A stretch of DNA of 64,000 bases from Guyanagaster necrorhizus (Eukaryota; Basidiomycota; Agaricomycetes; Agaricales; Physalacriaceae). How positions within the stretch are numbered: position 1 is the first letter of the stretch; each line of letters begins with the position of its first letter. The stretch lies in contig NW_025064900.1 of NCBI RefSeq assembly GCF_019112545.1, positions 209,891 through 273,890 of the forward strand, in the 5' to 3' direction. The notes under the pieces were generated by a model. That model did no database searches. It worked only from the letters and a program-made list of their open reading frames with translations, and was not told the origin of the DNA. Shown one piece after another: positions 47,532 through 59,570 of the stretch. The translations under genes were made by a program, and so were the position numbers.

Positions 47532-47988
47532 TCAGCGCTCAGTTTGAGAGTCTAGGATGTTTGCGAAAACGCGGTATGTGTGTCGTAAGATGGTTGTCAG
47601 TTTGATCATTCTTTCTAGACTTTCTCCACCGATCGCGATAAAATTTCCTTCTCGTGTGCCTAGATGAATCGCCCGCCACTGTCCATTGGAAAATATCAGT
47701 ATGCGGTAGGTTTGTGCAACAATTACCTGACCATGTGCGCAGATGTAGAAACTCCGGTGTTCTCTTGTCAATGCGATGATGCCTCGCTCAACGAAATGCA
47801 TTGTCCTTGTGCATCCGAGCACCGTTGACTTGACGGCAACCTATGACCATGTGCTTTTCGGCACCGAAATGTTCATTGGACGCGTGTCTTATCGTGCCAA
47901 TGATACCCGAACTACAAGATAGTTCTATGGAAGTCATTGCTACGCTGAGAGCTCCAATTTGTTTGTATGTCGTTTTCTTATTTTCCAA
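47532..47988 (-). CDS. hypothetical protein, low support
   Basis: Two overlapping minus-strand frames, 47988-47788 and 47822-47532, could be exons of one gene. One contains a small-residue hydrophobic stretch (IGALSVAMTSIELSCSSGII) suggestive of a membrane span. The other has TYRILIFSNGQWRAIHLG. No family is recognised and splice joining is unresolved. It may be non-coding. Confidence 0.2.
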
Positions 47989-48570
47989 GCTAGATCCTGA
48001 ACATGATTAGCATATGCGCATATATGTACAAGACATCTCATGCTCCTGATTCCGTCGGAATAATTTTCTCCTGAACAAGAATGACATGGAATGCTGAGAA
48101 GTGCAAAGCGAGAACTCGGACCTTGTTCGGAACCTATTCTCTCGTAACGCTATTTTCCCCCTCGATGCTTTTATTTGACTCTGATACGAATCATACAGCG
48201 AAATGGAGAGAACTAGTCGTCTTATCCTCATACCGATGTTGAGAACCCTCTAAAGTCATGATATGATCATCACAACGTCGCCGCTGTCTGCCGGTCTCGC
48301 TGTCTGCTTGTTGTAGTGGTGGGCTGCGTCCGTCGTAAGCCTCAGCTAATCTCACAGTCTAGCCCGACTTCGGCAAGCAGGGCCAGATAACATTACATTG
48401 CCGGTGACACGGGCATGTTGAGGGGGCCTGGCAGTCATGGAAACTGCTGCTGCTGCAAAGGTGCCACAGTTTTCCCTGGGTTCCTCCACCTTACGGAATG
48501 TTAAGAAGCCTTAAAAGCGCGTTCTTCACCACCCACTACTCATTGGGTTAGCTCAGACTTCCCTGTCTTT

Positions 48571-48577
48571 TATAAAA
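48571..48577 (+). promoter_or_regulatory. TATA box of small secreted protein gene
   Basis: TATAAAA lies 34 bases before the ATG at 48605, after a TC-rich stretch. The spacing leaves a very short leader. Confidence 0.5.
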
Positions 48578-48604
48578 CTCCTGCCTCTCGCTCCCAACAC
48601 AATA

Positions 48605-48842
48605 ATGTCCAAGCTCTTCTGGTGGCCGTTCATCATCGCCTGTGCCTCTTCGGTCGTGTCGGGGCAGATCGCCTCCGACGCACCGTGAGTTTCCACATTA
48701 TTATCTTTGTGCGCCAATCTGTCGCTAACCAGTCTCCAGCAGTGCTCATACTGTTGCGGTATTTGTTTAGGTACCTGCGTTGCCATGGCAGTCCACGGCG
48801 TATGGAGAGGCGGCCCCATGTGCGCCCATTCTTTGCCTGAAG
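48605..48842 (+). CDS. possible small secreted protein, gene model unresolved
   Basis: Exon 1 (48605-48684) encodes a signal peptide, MSKLFWWPFIIACASSVVSG, then QIASDAP, and ends at a GTGAGT donor. A likely downstream exon reads VPALPWQSTAYGEAAPC and ends CAPILCLK before a GTAAGT donor at 48843. Joining them at the acceptor near 48741 keeps that frame but passes an in-frame TAG at 48768-48770; using the acceptor TTTAG there puts the exon out of frame. The gene is either broken, misassembled or spliced in a way I cannot see. No family is recognised. 48843-49196 has no other gene. Confidence 0.4.
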
Positions 48843-49196
48843 GTAAGTGCTGTTCGTGAGTACGGTCCAGGGACTGACGCTGTACACAGTCCTTACCCCC
48901 ATTTTACCTTCTACGTATTTCTTCGGTTATGTTTAATCCATATTTCTCAAAGTCTAATTATTATATCATAATGCACAAACTATCTCCATTCCTCTTCTTT
49001 AGTTACCCTTATATACCAGATGGACTACCAGATGGACACTTTGGACTAATTATGCGCTCTTCTGCTCGCCATTCGCAGTAACTATGACTGAACAATCACG
49101 TTTTCATTGGAATTATCTGCAAGGACCGTGCGCTCTTTTTTAAAAAACTTTGATTGGTGCGGTGCATATACCAACATTATCGATACTTAAAAGTGT

Positions 49197-50404
49197 TTAG
49201 TAGCCTCCGAAACGATAAGCAACATCTACAATGACATCGAAGCGATCATTCGCCAGAATCTGCAATACCATACGGCGCCACGGTTCGAGTTGACGACGAA
49301 ACTCATGGAGCATAACTTGAACATGACTATATGTCCTAGACCACTTTGTCCATGCCACGATCGTCACTCTCTTCAACTTCGGTCGTCGTGACAGCGCCAG
49401 CGCCAACCACTCCCATTCGCCTCTTTCGTTTATGATAAACTCGAATGGAAGTTTTATGGTTAGCTCTTCCAATTCGGTATCAGACACATTTAGGAGAGCG
49501 TTGAGGGATGTAAGTCCTGGATGCAATGAACGGAACGAGATGTTCAATTGTTTGACAGTTGGGAGCTCGAGAGGTTCTGTTAGGTTAAATAGGTAATCAA
49601 ACATCATTATATATAAGGGACACGGAGATACCCACCATTGTTGGATTCCAAGGGAGGATCCTCCATTATCAGCTTGACAAGACGAGGGCTGAGATGGCCG
49701 ATTTTTTTAATGATGTGTGAACTGGCACCTCTGGTTTCTGCTACCTGCAAATGCAAAAATTCGACGGGAGAATCGTTTCGTAGAAGGAGCTCCAGAACTA
49801 GAGCGGAGGTGAGACGAAGCCTCTCTACTTTGACCCACTTGCGAGTGCAGGGAATTGGATTGCTGTCCGTCGTGGATAAGAACTCGACATCTCCAATCCT
49901 TACATCTTTAACCGTGCCCGACAGACTTCTAAAAAGCTCGAAAAAGTCAGCTAAACTCTGGAAGATAATCCTATCAAGTTTGACAATTCTGAGTTCCCGG
50001 AGTCCCGATAGAAGTCGCACGTATGGCCTTGGTTTGGACACGGACCAGATCTCGAGGTCTTGGGCTGCGGCGCACCACTCCAACAGCAAATGTGGTTTGA
50101 TATTCGGGTCGACATCGTGAAAGGAAAGTTTTCGGATGCAGGGAACGGGGCGCAGGCGGCGCATGGCGGTCTGAAAATCGTGCGGGGCCTTGTCGGCATG
50201 GAAAGATACGTCTTGGAAGATAAACGGGATGCATATGCGACGGAGGTTAGACGAGGCCAAGCCGATTTGCTTGATGCTGGGGACTCTGAGGTGCGAGAGA
50301 ATTTCGAAGATCAGTTCGATGGGAAACTGCTCGAGGCGGGAGCATCCCCTACGCAATGATCCAGGAGACATGGTGTATCCAGTGAATGATGGAAATAAAG
50401 GCAA
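49197..50404 (-). CDS. F-box/LRR-like protein (type 1), intact
   Basis: Exon 1 is 50404-49636 and exon 2 49576-49197, joined by a 59-base phase-1 intron. The full frame gives 382 residues. A TATATATA at about 50413-50420 is too close for the ATG at 50404, so the ATG at 50371 (371 residues, starting MSPGSLRRG) may be the true start. The F-box is LEQFPIELIFEILSHLRVPS with SSNLRRICIPFIFQ. An LRR-like C-terminal half follows, with LSGLRELRIVKLD, FRSLSGTVKDVRIG and LALSRRPKLKRVTIVAW. F-box proteins bind Skp1 and present substrates to cullin-based ubiquitin ligases; the substrate is unknown. It is the only intact member of the type-1 set here, with broken copies at 6.8-8.8 and 57.5-58.3 kb. Confidence 0.8.
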
Positions 50405-51238
50405 GGTGTTCTTATATATAACAAGCTGCCACTGGCATTATTACTTTGCTTGGATTTCAGCAAAGACAATGTTGAATGATTGCATTGTCAAAGCTTCAGG
50501 CGCACGAAGACATTAATCCAAGACCGGACAAGCAAGGCGGCCATGTTAGTTGGACTGCTATCACAAGAATTGTCTTTTCTTTGTCATCTCAAGATTCAGC
50601 TTGTTTTGAAGCAGTATCTTCGGCCCTTAACAAAACAACTTCAGACATAACAAACGAACTAGGTGTGAAGCCGTTGGAGGATGCATCGGAGTGCATCGGT
50701 GAGTCTTCAGAGTGACTGACGGAGTCTGGGCTTGGTTCAGGTATCTTAGGTAAATTTCGACGCGTTCGATCACGTGGGAATTAGGGCCGGCCATTTGGTG
50801 TACTCAGAGAACTACTCTTAATTTGCTCTTGAGACGCGCCAAATTACTAGGAATTAAGGCTGGCAAGAATGACTTGCTTTTGCATTAATGGATGCATAGC
50901 ATTTACTGCCGACAAATTTTAGGTGGTGCAACCCCTCAATTTTGCAAACTCATGGCGACTCCTAGTTTCCGCGAGCCCTCAGGACCCTGGGATATTCTAG
51001 ATGCAACTTCAGCCCCCGACAGATATATTGGAAGTTCTGTAGAGAGACGTAGTCAGGGAAATGTAGCTCCGAACCATTTGACAGCCATGAGAGAGAAAAA
51101 CAAGAATCAATAGGGTATATATATAAGCATATCAAGACAATGAACAACTACGGTTAAAGACCAGACCCATAAAACAAAAGGAAGTCCAAGAAGTCAAAAA
51201 ATACAAAATAACCCTTGACACCGGCTGCAGGAAGCATC
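50405..51238. other. intergenic, no gene recognised
   Basis: It holds the promoter of the F-box gene and the 3' side of the laccase gene. Frames at 50476-50715 and 50892-51113 lack recognisable domains. Confidence 0.45.
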
Positions 51239-53824
51239 TTAAAGATCTTCATCGGGCGTAGCATTGTATATGGGGCAGAGTTGATCCCATTGGTCTACGG
51301 GTGGGAAGTCAGCATGATACACGCCAACGAAGAGGAAAGAAGTATATGAGATACCGGTGGGATCAATGGTAGAGTTCCAATTTTCCACACTTTCGGCAAA
51401 AACAATGGCAAATCCACTAACAAAAGAGTCTTCAGTAAGTCAGCCAAGCAGACAGGATGAGAGGACGCACGCCTGCAAGTGCCAATCAATGTGACTACAG
51501 AGAGACGTTAGCTCACTCTCAATCCAAAGTAGTGGAAGCCAACTGACCAGTGAAGGAACCAAGGTCCAGGATTATCGGTGGTGAACCGGATCGTAACATT
51601 GTCTCCCGTGGTGCCGATATTAACAACGTCCCGCCTCACAGGATTCACATAGTTGTACACGGTACTACCAGCACTTCGGACGACGTCGAAGTTGTGCTAA
51701 TGGTAGCAAATTCTTGAGAACAAATAGTCAACGAGAACGAACGAGAATATACCCCATGCAGATGGAACGGATGCTGGTATTAACAAGATGAGCATGGGAT
51801 AACATAGCGCACAATGTATAAAGGGATTCACCCCTCCACCAATGACACCGCCTGGCAGAGAAATTTCGATTGTAGAATTCAGCGGCAGATTGTAGATAGA
51901 GCCCTCGGGAAGAAGATCGTTAGCATTCTCCGCACCACTTAAAATCTGCAAAAGGACTGGAGTTGTCGGGGGAATAAATTGGACGCCATTGATTGTGAAC
52001 GTTCCGGCGCTCGTCTGTTTGGCCAGAAGTCAGAGAAGATGGTGAGATGAAAAGAAGGGAAGGCGTACGAAAGCGAGGTCGAGGTTAAGCGCGACGTCGA
52101 CGCCTCCGATTTCAGGCGATCCGGGCTACATCCGGGTTAAAGCCATGGATCAGGTCAGGACATTAGACTTACGGCTCCTGGATTCTCGAGGGTCTTTCAG
52201 AAGTCATTCGTTAGTCTCGGTGAAAATCGTATGCAAATTTAGAGACGTACCACCAACTGAGTCTCATTCATTTTCAACACACTAGTGAAATTCACAGTAT
52301 TGGGTTCCACATCATCGGCACCATTGTATCGGAGGATGGCAGAGTTGATACCGCCTTCGAAACCTTGCGTACCAACACTGGGATTAGCATGGATCCCTTA
52401 AGAAGTCAGCGTCAAGGAATGCTTTGTGAAGGGGAGAAAAGATAGATGTACAGTAGTTACCAATTGACTGGTTCGCGTTTAACTGGTGCATCTATCAGTA
52501 ATTCTGTGACACCGGAGAGAAACTGAAACGGACGACAAACGAGTATCGTTGAGCTAGATAGGAAGAAGAAAAATATTTGTTAGCTCGTCTTCATGTTCAG
52601 AAGATGACGATGAGGAACATACCAGCAAAGATCTGGATTTCATCTACGGTGTACGGAACGATGTTTACACCATCAACTTCGATAATTGTCCTGCGTATCA
52701 CAGGTGAATAAAAGAACTACTGAAGAGGAAAAAAACAATACATCAGGTGGCTGTCGATAGAGACGGTATATGCTGCGTCACATCCGACGTTGATCATCCG
52801 AATGCGGTACCTTCATTATACTCGTTAGAGACACCTACAGACAGAGAGAGAATGTGTACCGTGTTCCCTGCGTGACGTTCACGACAGCTAAATCATGTGT
52901 GGGGTCCTCGCTCCATCTAAGTCACCAATTAATATCCTCTGCTAGATTCCGAACGTGAAGTTAGCGTACCGTCCCACGCCATTGATAAGTATAGCATCTG
53001 GAGTGCTACATGTTGATCATTAGCCAGTGTCTGCATAATACGTGAAAATATACTTACGGGAAAGTCAACTGTTTGGCAGGTGTGTGGTACCAGTCTGACA
53101 GCGTCAAGATACTAGTACTGTCTGTGGAAAAGTCATGTTACAATACAAACCAGAAGGCATGTCAGCATACCGTCATCTACATCATATAGATCAGCATGTG
53201 GATCGTTGGGGTCGTAGATGATCAAAGGCCCGCGAAGCCCGTCACAGTATTGAGTGGCTAGAATGATTAGCATCATCTTCCAGAGCCGGCGGAATAACTA
53301 GCAGAAATTTCTAACCCAAATGAGAGTGATACCAGAACGTTCCAGCTTGTTCGGCAGAATCAAAAGTGTAGAGAAACGAGTCGCCTTTCACGATAGGGCA
53401 CTGGTTCACAAACGCAGGCCCATCAGCCCAACCAGTACCTTTCTGAAAAAGACCATGCCAGTGCTTGAGGAAGGCATGAGAGGCGGAAATCGTCTAGTAG
53501 AGAAAACTTACGATAGACGTGCTCTGAAGAATCGTGTTGTTGTCGAGCTGGTTGATAACATTGATTTGGAATGTATCTCCCTGCGCAGAACAATCGTAAA
53601 TGTCATTGTGGATGGGAGGCTGAGAAGCCAACCTTGTTTCCTGTGATGAGCGCGCCATCTATCTGCGAGTTCGCCAATGCAGCGAGGCGTTCAAAGCCAT
53701 CGGGATTGACATTTCCATTGGAGACGACGAGGTCCCCCACAGGGCCGATAGTTCCCTGTCGTTGGCCGCGAGAGCTAGCGAGAAAGAGAGTCAGAGTGAG
53801 CAGATAAAAGAGGGGGGAAGCCAT
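51239..53824 (-). CDS. laccase (secreted multicopper oxidase, EC 1.10.3.2)
   Basis: Twenty exons, all in frame, encode 519 residues from ATG 53824 to TAA 51241-51239. Exon lengths in order are 192, 69, 148, 87, 64, 36, 57, 69, 68, 20, 31, 146, 21, 57, 183, 21, 149, 24, 62 and 56 bases. A signal peptide ([20 protein letters not shown]) leads the protein. All four copper regions are present: HWHG (88-91), [12 protein letters not shown] (133 on), HPFHLHG (417-423) and [12 protein letters not shown] (472-483). Type-1 copper ligands are His417, Cys473 and His478, with Phe483 in the axial position, which in this family goes with high redox potential. The enzyme oxidises phenols with oxygen, giving water; roles include lignin breakdown, pigments and detoxification. 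A TATA-like GATATAAAC lies 40 bases upstream. The gene looks intact. Confidence 0.96.
51753..51773 (-). other. 21-base laccase micro-exon encoding HPFHLHG
   Basis: It is bounded by an acceptor ATACCAG (minus strand, ending 51774) and a donor GTATAT (from 51752). It encodes seven residues holding three of the copper ligands. Skipping it keeps the frame but removes the copper sites. Confidence 0.85.
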
Positions 53825-56820
53825 GTCAACTTGGAGAACAAGACAGCCCTTTGGACTCCGTTTATATCTGCATTGAAATATGTGAGAGCGCCGAGACTCG
53901 GATGAGAGCTTCACACACAATCTATTGAACATGCTAGGACGTGATGTTCATGACGCTAGCGCTAGGCATATTTAGAGATTGGTTAGTAAAGATAAAAAAC
54001 AATGCCGCCGCACCTCCCAGGACCTCGTAGACAAAATTTTTCGTGTAAAAATGCCTCAAGTGGATCACGACGAGACGCGGTGATCCGAGATAATTATATT
54101 GCACATGGATTAATTAAGACGCGTTGGTGCTAGAGACATTGGTGTCATCGGGTCATCTAAAAGGTACAGAGCCATGAGATGATGCCCGTACCTGTTTCCC
54201 GGAGACCTGGATTGCGCTTATTGTGCTTTCAACACCCCTTTTCTTCGGTAAAAATGAGAGTAACACGAGAAAAATTCCATGGAGGCGAGGGAGAGAACTC
54301 GCTAACGTCGTTATCAGAGCCAAATTAGCATCATGAATATTGGTAATTATCGAGCCTGTTACTGCCAGAATCATAATCTGAAAAATGTGAACAAGCCATC
54401 ATTAGGAATAGTAAATTGATATCTGAACATACACGCTACCCCACGGTCTTCGCCTTCCCGCACTGAGGTTAAACATGCCATCAGGTTGTTGACTCCCAGG
54501 CGGGCTTCGGATCACCGACTGCATTGCCGGGAACACAGGTTTATCGCTCCGACGACTAAAGTATCGGATTACACAAGAGAAATCAAGAAACAGGATCGCG
54601 GATGAGCGCTTACGCCGTTGTTCTGGATGTGATAGCATGATACAAGCATTCCAGACAATTCGACAAGAAGAATAATGGGGCATCAATTCAGATATTACTA
54701 TAATTAAGTCCGAAATGTTCAATGTTGCGCATGCACGTTGAACACGCCGGTCAGGAGAAGCCTGAGTATCGTCCAAGTGCATGTAGAGGATTTTCGGGCT
54801 GCATCGTTCCTGATGGAAAGTTTGGGAGCTCTTTCCGGTTGGGGTAGCTGAAGAGTCCCACGGACACCGACATAATGAAAACCTATGCCTTGCCCTGTTA
54901 GCAGGTCAGTGGACACATCTTTAAAATGGGCGTACATGAATTTATTATAAAGAAATAAAATCTTCTCAAAGAAAAAGAATTGCACCACCTCAGCTACAGT
55001 TGAACGTCCTGAACTTTTAGGCTTTCCGACAGTTCTTCATCGAAGCCGTTGCCCCAGGTTTGGGTTCAAGTAAAAAGGCTGAGTCTAGACTTAGACCATC
55101 ACCAGGTCATTGAGCTAGTGGACCCGGTTAGGCGTAACAAATGAGTAATACTCGGACTCGGTTAGGGAAACGTGGATGGAGTCCACGATGGCAGTGGCGG
55201 ACCAATGGCCATAGTGATCGGTCATTTCTATGGACGTAAAGCAGTGGGAAAACTATTTCTTATTTTGAAAAAGAAAATGATACGAACCTCATGATGAAAT
55301 ATAATGGGTTGTAACTTGTAAGGGCTGATGGGAGGACGCGCGTCGCCGCCGTCGTGTATGAAGACAGGAAGAAGGCGTTGTTTGTTCCTGTTTCATGATC
55401 GCTTCGGACGCGTCACTTATCGTTCCCAATCATTCGTCGGTCCGCCAATGGACGTGCTTCAAGTGTCTGTTTCTGCATGACCGCCAAAGGGAGATCTCTA
55501 CCCGATTGATATCAGTCAGGAAGATTGAAGACGGCGAATATCCTCCGCTGACAGAACGAGATTAGTAGGATACGGAGTATTGTATCTGTCTGTCTTCCAA
55601 ACGGGACAAGAAGACGGGCAAGAATTTCATGTGGCCACCTGGGTGGTCGTGTGGCATGCTTGCGTGCTAAATTTCTAATGCTTCAATAAGACGGATAAGC
55701 CTTTTATTCACTTTGCCGATATCAGGCGACTGGGTACTTCGGGCATGTACAAAGGTACATCCATCCGAAGTCGCACGTCTGATGATCTAGAAGGTCATGG
55801 GTAAGGAACACTTTCATTCACGGAGCTTTTCTCTTTTAAAATTTGCGGCTGTGCATCAAGAACTTCTTACAGTCAGCTCTGCGCTTGGGAAACACGACGT
55901 TCGCATGTCTGTTATTGATACCCTTTTCGGAATGATGCCTTCCTTCATCATCTCCATCTGTGAACTGTAAGCATTTTCGTCTCTTCTTAGCGACTCTTTC
56001 TGATACTTACGTCGCTAAAATTGTTGCATGAATAGTATTCGTAATCATACCTCCCACATACACTGTCTTTTTCTATCCAGCCCAACCGAACAGAATTACA
56101 ACGGAAGGACAGTGGTGATGAGGGAAAGCATCCCTCACGTTGTCGGTTATCTTTTGTAAAACACTACGTAGGTGTCGATCAATGTCGACTATTTTTTTTG
56201 CGAACAGATGAGGCAGATATACCTTCCGCATATCAAGGCAAGCTACAGTCAGCTATATTTCATACAGCAGCTAACGGTATGCCCTTCGACACCAGAGACT
56301 TGATGTGGCGACACACTCCGAACCCAAATGCATAGAATGTCTATGGACGTGCCGGTGGTGGGTCCATATAACTATTTGGCGCTTGATTCTGATATGCACA
56401 GACAGGGATCAGCCATCGCTGCATTTCGAATCATTTTATTTCTTCCCTTTACAGGAGGAAGTGAGATCATTTATCGTATTTTCATCGCTTGTACTAACTG
56501 TGCTCCACAGACAAACCCTGTCCCAATGGGTGAACAAGCAGTAAAACGAATAGATTCCTGTCAACACAGAGGAACGTAGAGGCTGGTCGGGTCTTGAGCA
56601 CACGTACGGCAGGAGGCATACCATTCTGTTGTCCTGTCATCATTGATGATAATGACCAGTCAGGCGGGGCAGGTCATTCCCGAAGTCCTGCAGTCTCGCT
56701 TGTAAACTCTTCATTCGCTAAAATAGACAGCATCTCATGAGAGACATCAGAATTGGATCAATTTCCAGAGTAAATAATGTCTTGTACTACGTCGTTCCTC
56801 GCGCCGCGTTTCCACTTCAG
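53825..56820. other. no gene recognised
   Basis: Minus-strand frames at 54153-54374, 54402-54782 and 54719-54988 and plus-strand frames at 56305-56579 show no domain, signal peptide or convincing splice pattern. CpG content is normal. The part next to 53824 is the laccase promoter. Confidence 0.4.
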
Positions 56821-56821
56821 G

Positions 56822-57586
56822 GGAGGATTTTGACAAAACCCTCAGTATCGTATTCAGCGTCACAAGCCTCAGGCATTTGGAACTTGATTCTTGTGCCTTA
56901 CCCACTCTGGGCCATTTAGTCCGTGTTTTGTCCTCACGCGGAGCACCGGAGTCTACGATTTTGAGGTTCATCGTGCTCATGGAGAGTCCGTCTCTAGCAT
57001 CGGTGACACCTTCCCGAGCCGCTGTGCTTCCTCCGTCTCTGTCATCGCTGATGATTGACATCGACGACTGGTCCGACTCCATTCTCCAAGTCATACCTAT
57101 ATTCGGCACATTGTTGAAGAAATTGAGCATATGTTAGGTTCCTGCTAATATGTCGCACGGTGGTATGTACTACGAAAGTCATTGAAGTAAACGACGCTGA
57201 CGTCTTGTTTGGTGGAATCGTATTGCTAGGTCCAAGAGAGGGAATCGGGAATAGCTAGTGATAGTCTCCGTTATCCCTACGGGAATCTACGGCAATGCAA
57301 CACGTGATCGCGGAGGAACCGGACCGTGCCAACACTCCCATCGGTACCAGTCGACAGACTTTGCCGCATGGCGAACTCTGATTACAATGCAAACGTCGAG
57401 TCTATCACTTTCGACGGTCTCGTACTAAGTCATTTTCTCCCAAGCCGGAATGACGCCGCCAGACATATTCACCTTATTCTCCAAAAGATCACCTCTTCTT
57501 CTATCAGAGAAGTTGTGTTAACGATCTCTGCGATCCCGATACCGTCGATTTGCTGTCAAGGTTTGGTTCGTCGGCACTGCACATAA
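56822..57586 (+). pseudogene. F-box/LRR type 2 fragments
   Basis: An exon-like frame from an acceptor at 56820 reads EDFDKTLSIVFSVTSLRHLE, then LDSCALPTLGHLVRVLSS, and ends at a stop at 57137. A second frame, about 57330-57586, has NVESITFDGLVLSHF and SSSIREVVLTISAI. Both match pieces of the gene at 35.4-37.2 kb and the copy at 58.4-59.6 kb, in the same order. No F-box was found upstream. CpG is retained here, so this copy is less decayed, but it is incomplete: an LRR half only, split by stops. Confidence 0.55.
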
Positions 57587-58270
57587 GGTCACTCCCTTCC
57601 CCAGGCTTGGATTTGAGCACGGCTGTATGATCAGTTGTAAGATCTTTGACTGTGGCCGCCATTGATAAACTCGAAAAAAAATCTGCTGGACAATCGAAGG
57701 TAGTAATGTTCGCATTCTCACTGACTATGCAGAGTCCGGCATAAACGTGCAAAAGTATAATCTCGGCGAGGATGTGTTCGATGTCGTGAATACTACTACC
57801 TGTACTGTCTCATCATGCAAATCTGCGCATATAGTTTGATATTCGATTCAGCACTTTGAAGGGAAAGTTTTTACACACATGGAAGGGGCATCAACGGTAC
57901 ATTGCATCAAGAATGATGTTGGATCTTTGAATAATGTTAAGGCTTGGAAGATATCGAGCTTATAGATCTTCCGAAGAGAAGACGAGACGCCCCCGACTTC
58001 TATGGCACTGATAGTAAAAGTCGAGATACAAGAAAATTTCAAGGCATTTCGAGGATGAGCTGTGCGGAAAGCTCCTCGAAGCGTGAGCCTCTCTTGGGAC
58101 CCGTCGCTTGAGGATCTATAGCATCTACCCTTTTCAGCTTCGATTGGCGTGACAGGCGAGAATGTTGAGGATGAACTATGCGAAAGGCTGCTCAAGATGT
58201 GGGCATCATTTGTCCCTGAGTCTGATGATTCAGGAGACATTGAGTAGTCAGGTTCTTCAAGCACTGTCAC
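57504..58270 (-). pseudogene. F-box type 1 fragment, opposite strand
   Basis: A minus-strand frame (58270-57848) ends CVKTFPSKC, resembling CIRKLSF of the intact type-1 gene. It is preceded by FSCISTF and SSSLRKIYKLDIFQ. Further on (57752-57504), ADFFSSLSMAATVKDLTTD matches FFELFRSLSGTVKDVRIG in the intact gene. The frames are offset and the F-box helix is not convincing. It overlaps the end of the type-2 fragment on the other strand. Confidence 0.45.
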
Positions 58271-58396
58271 TTGGCATCACGCATTGTTGAATATCCTTTT
58301 ATTCAAACAATAGAAACTTTTGGGGCATCTACTGTTATCTTAACATAGGTTTCTGGGAACAAAGAAAGGCATGAATTGTGATGCTGATCATGTGTA

Positions 58397-59570
58397 GTGG
58401 TATGCCCCTGCAGCTTTCTTGAAGCTCATTACTACCCACTCTGCTCCTTCATCCATTCCATACTGTCCTTTGGTCCATGTGCCAAAAAGATGACTGTTTA
58501 CATGTCTGAAGATGGACTGCTACCTTATGCAGTGGATGTGGAGGAGCTTTGGCTACACAGAGTTCTTCCTACTCTTGATCTCTCCATGTTCCTGAATATC
58601 AAGAAGCTGGATATCCCTGATGCTAGATTTGACTTTATGTCTGAGGAGGACTTTAAGAAGTCCCTTGTAGGTACAAGGTTATCATTGGCAGCAGAAGAGA
58701 GTGATATTTATGAGGAAGGGCGAGAGATGTCACTAGTCCATGTCCTGTAGCTACTTATATACTAGTAGTCTAATGGGTGGCATAAGTAAGTGAGACAAAT
58801 AACAAAGGTAGTAATGGTAAGGACAACTAAAAGACAAGCTATTGATGCAGACAATATAGTAGTTACAGACTGAGACCTCCATGCAAGACAATGGGTGCAT
58901 GCAGTGGCATGAAATCCTCTACACTCTCATCCAGTTATCCATCTTCACCATGATAACACATTTGGCTTTCCACTCTTGCATTTTCTCTACCTTTGATCAA
59001 TTGATCCAGACCCTGCACTCATGTAGAGCATTGCTTTCCATGTTTCCAGATGCCCCCATGTTCTTAAAAGACCTGCTGCATGAAGAGATCTTAGTTTGAT
59101 TTCAAAATGCTACACTCTCTGCATCTTTGTCATCACTGATGAATCCACATTAACAACACTTGTGCCCTTGGTTGGATGGTGAAAATTATATCCATGGCTG
59201 GATCATTGCTCAAATGCTTGAGCATATCAATAAGTTTCATGATTGTTGCAGATGATAAGGATGATGGCAGTATATATAACTGTTTACAATATTATGGTTT
59301 AGAAGTGAACTGAGCTAATCTTCTACCTACTAGTTGCCAAGTTCTACTGTGCCATCAACCTTGACTACCATCTGAATCTTGAGTCTATCACATTCAATTG
59401 GCTCTATACAGATAAGTTTCCATCTTCAGGGCAGAAAGGCAAGAGGTATATTCCTGTAATCCTCTGGAAAATCAGTAGGTCATCTATCAGAGAGGTCATT
59501 CTGACCCTTGGCAGTTGCTATTCAATTGTGCAGGATCTGGCAATCTGGATACCATTGATTGGGCATTGAT
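58397..59570 (+). pseudogene. F-box/LRR type 2 copy, CpG-depleted
   Basis: Pieces in family order: 58397-58750 (AKKMTVYMSEDGLLPYAVD, SMFLNIKKLDIPDARFDFMS, then EEDFKKSL), 58881-59099 (FTMITHLAFHSCIFSTFDQL), and about 59360-59570 (NLESITFNW, SRSSIREVILTLG, then stops). They match the genes at 35.4 and 56.8 kb. Frame changes and stops lie between the pieces. Unlike the neighbouring 56.8-58.3 kb, this copy has almost no CpG, although no transposon is visible in it. Confidence 0.6.

Noticed and set aside
50060..50359. Plus-strand frame of 99 codons overlapping the F-box gene
   Set aside because: It is a shadow of the intact minus-strand F-box frame, which has domain support and a matching paralogue.
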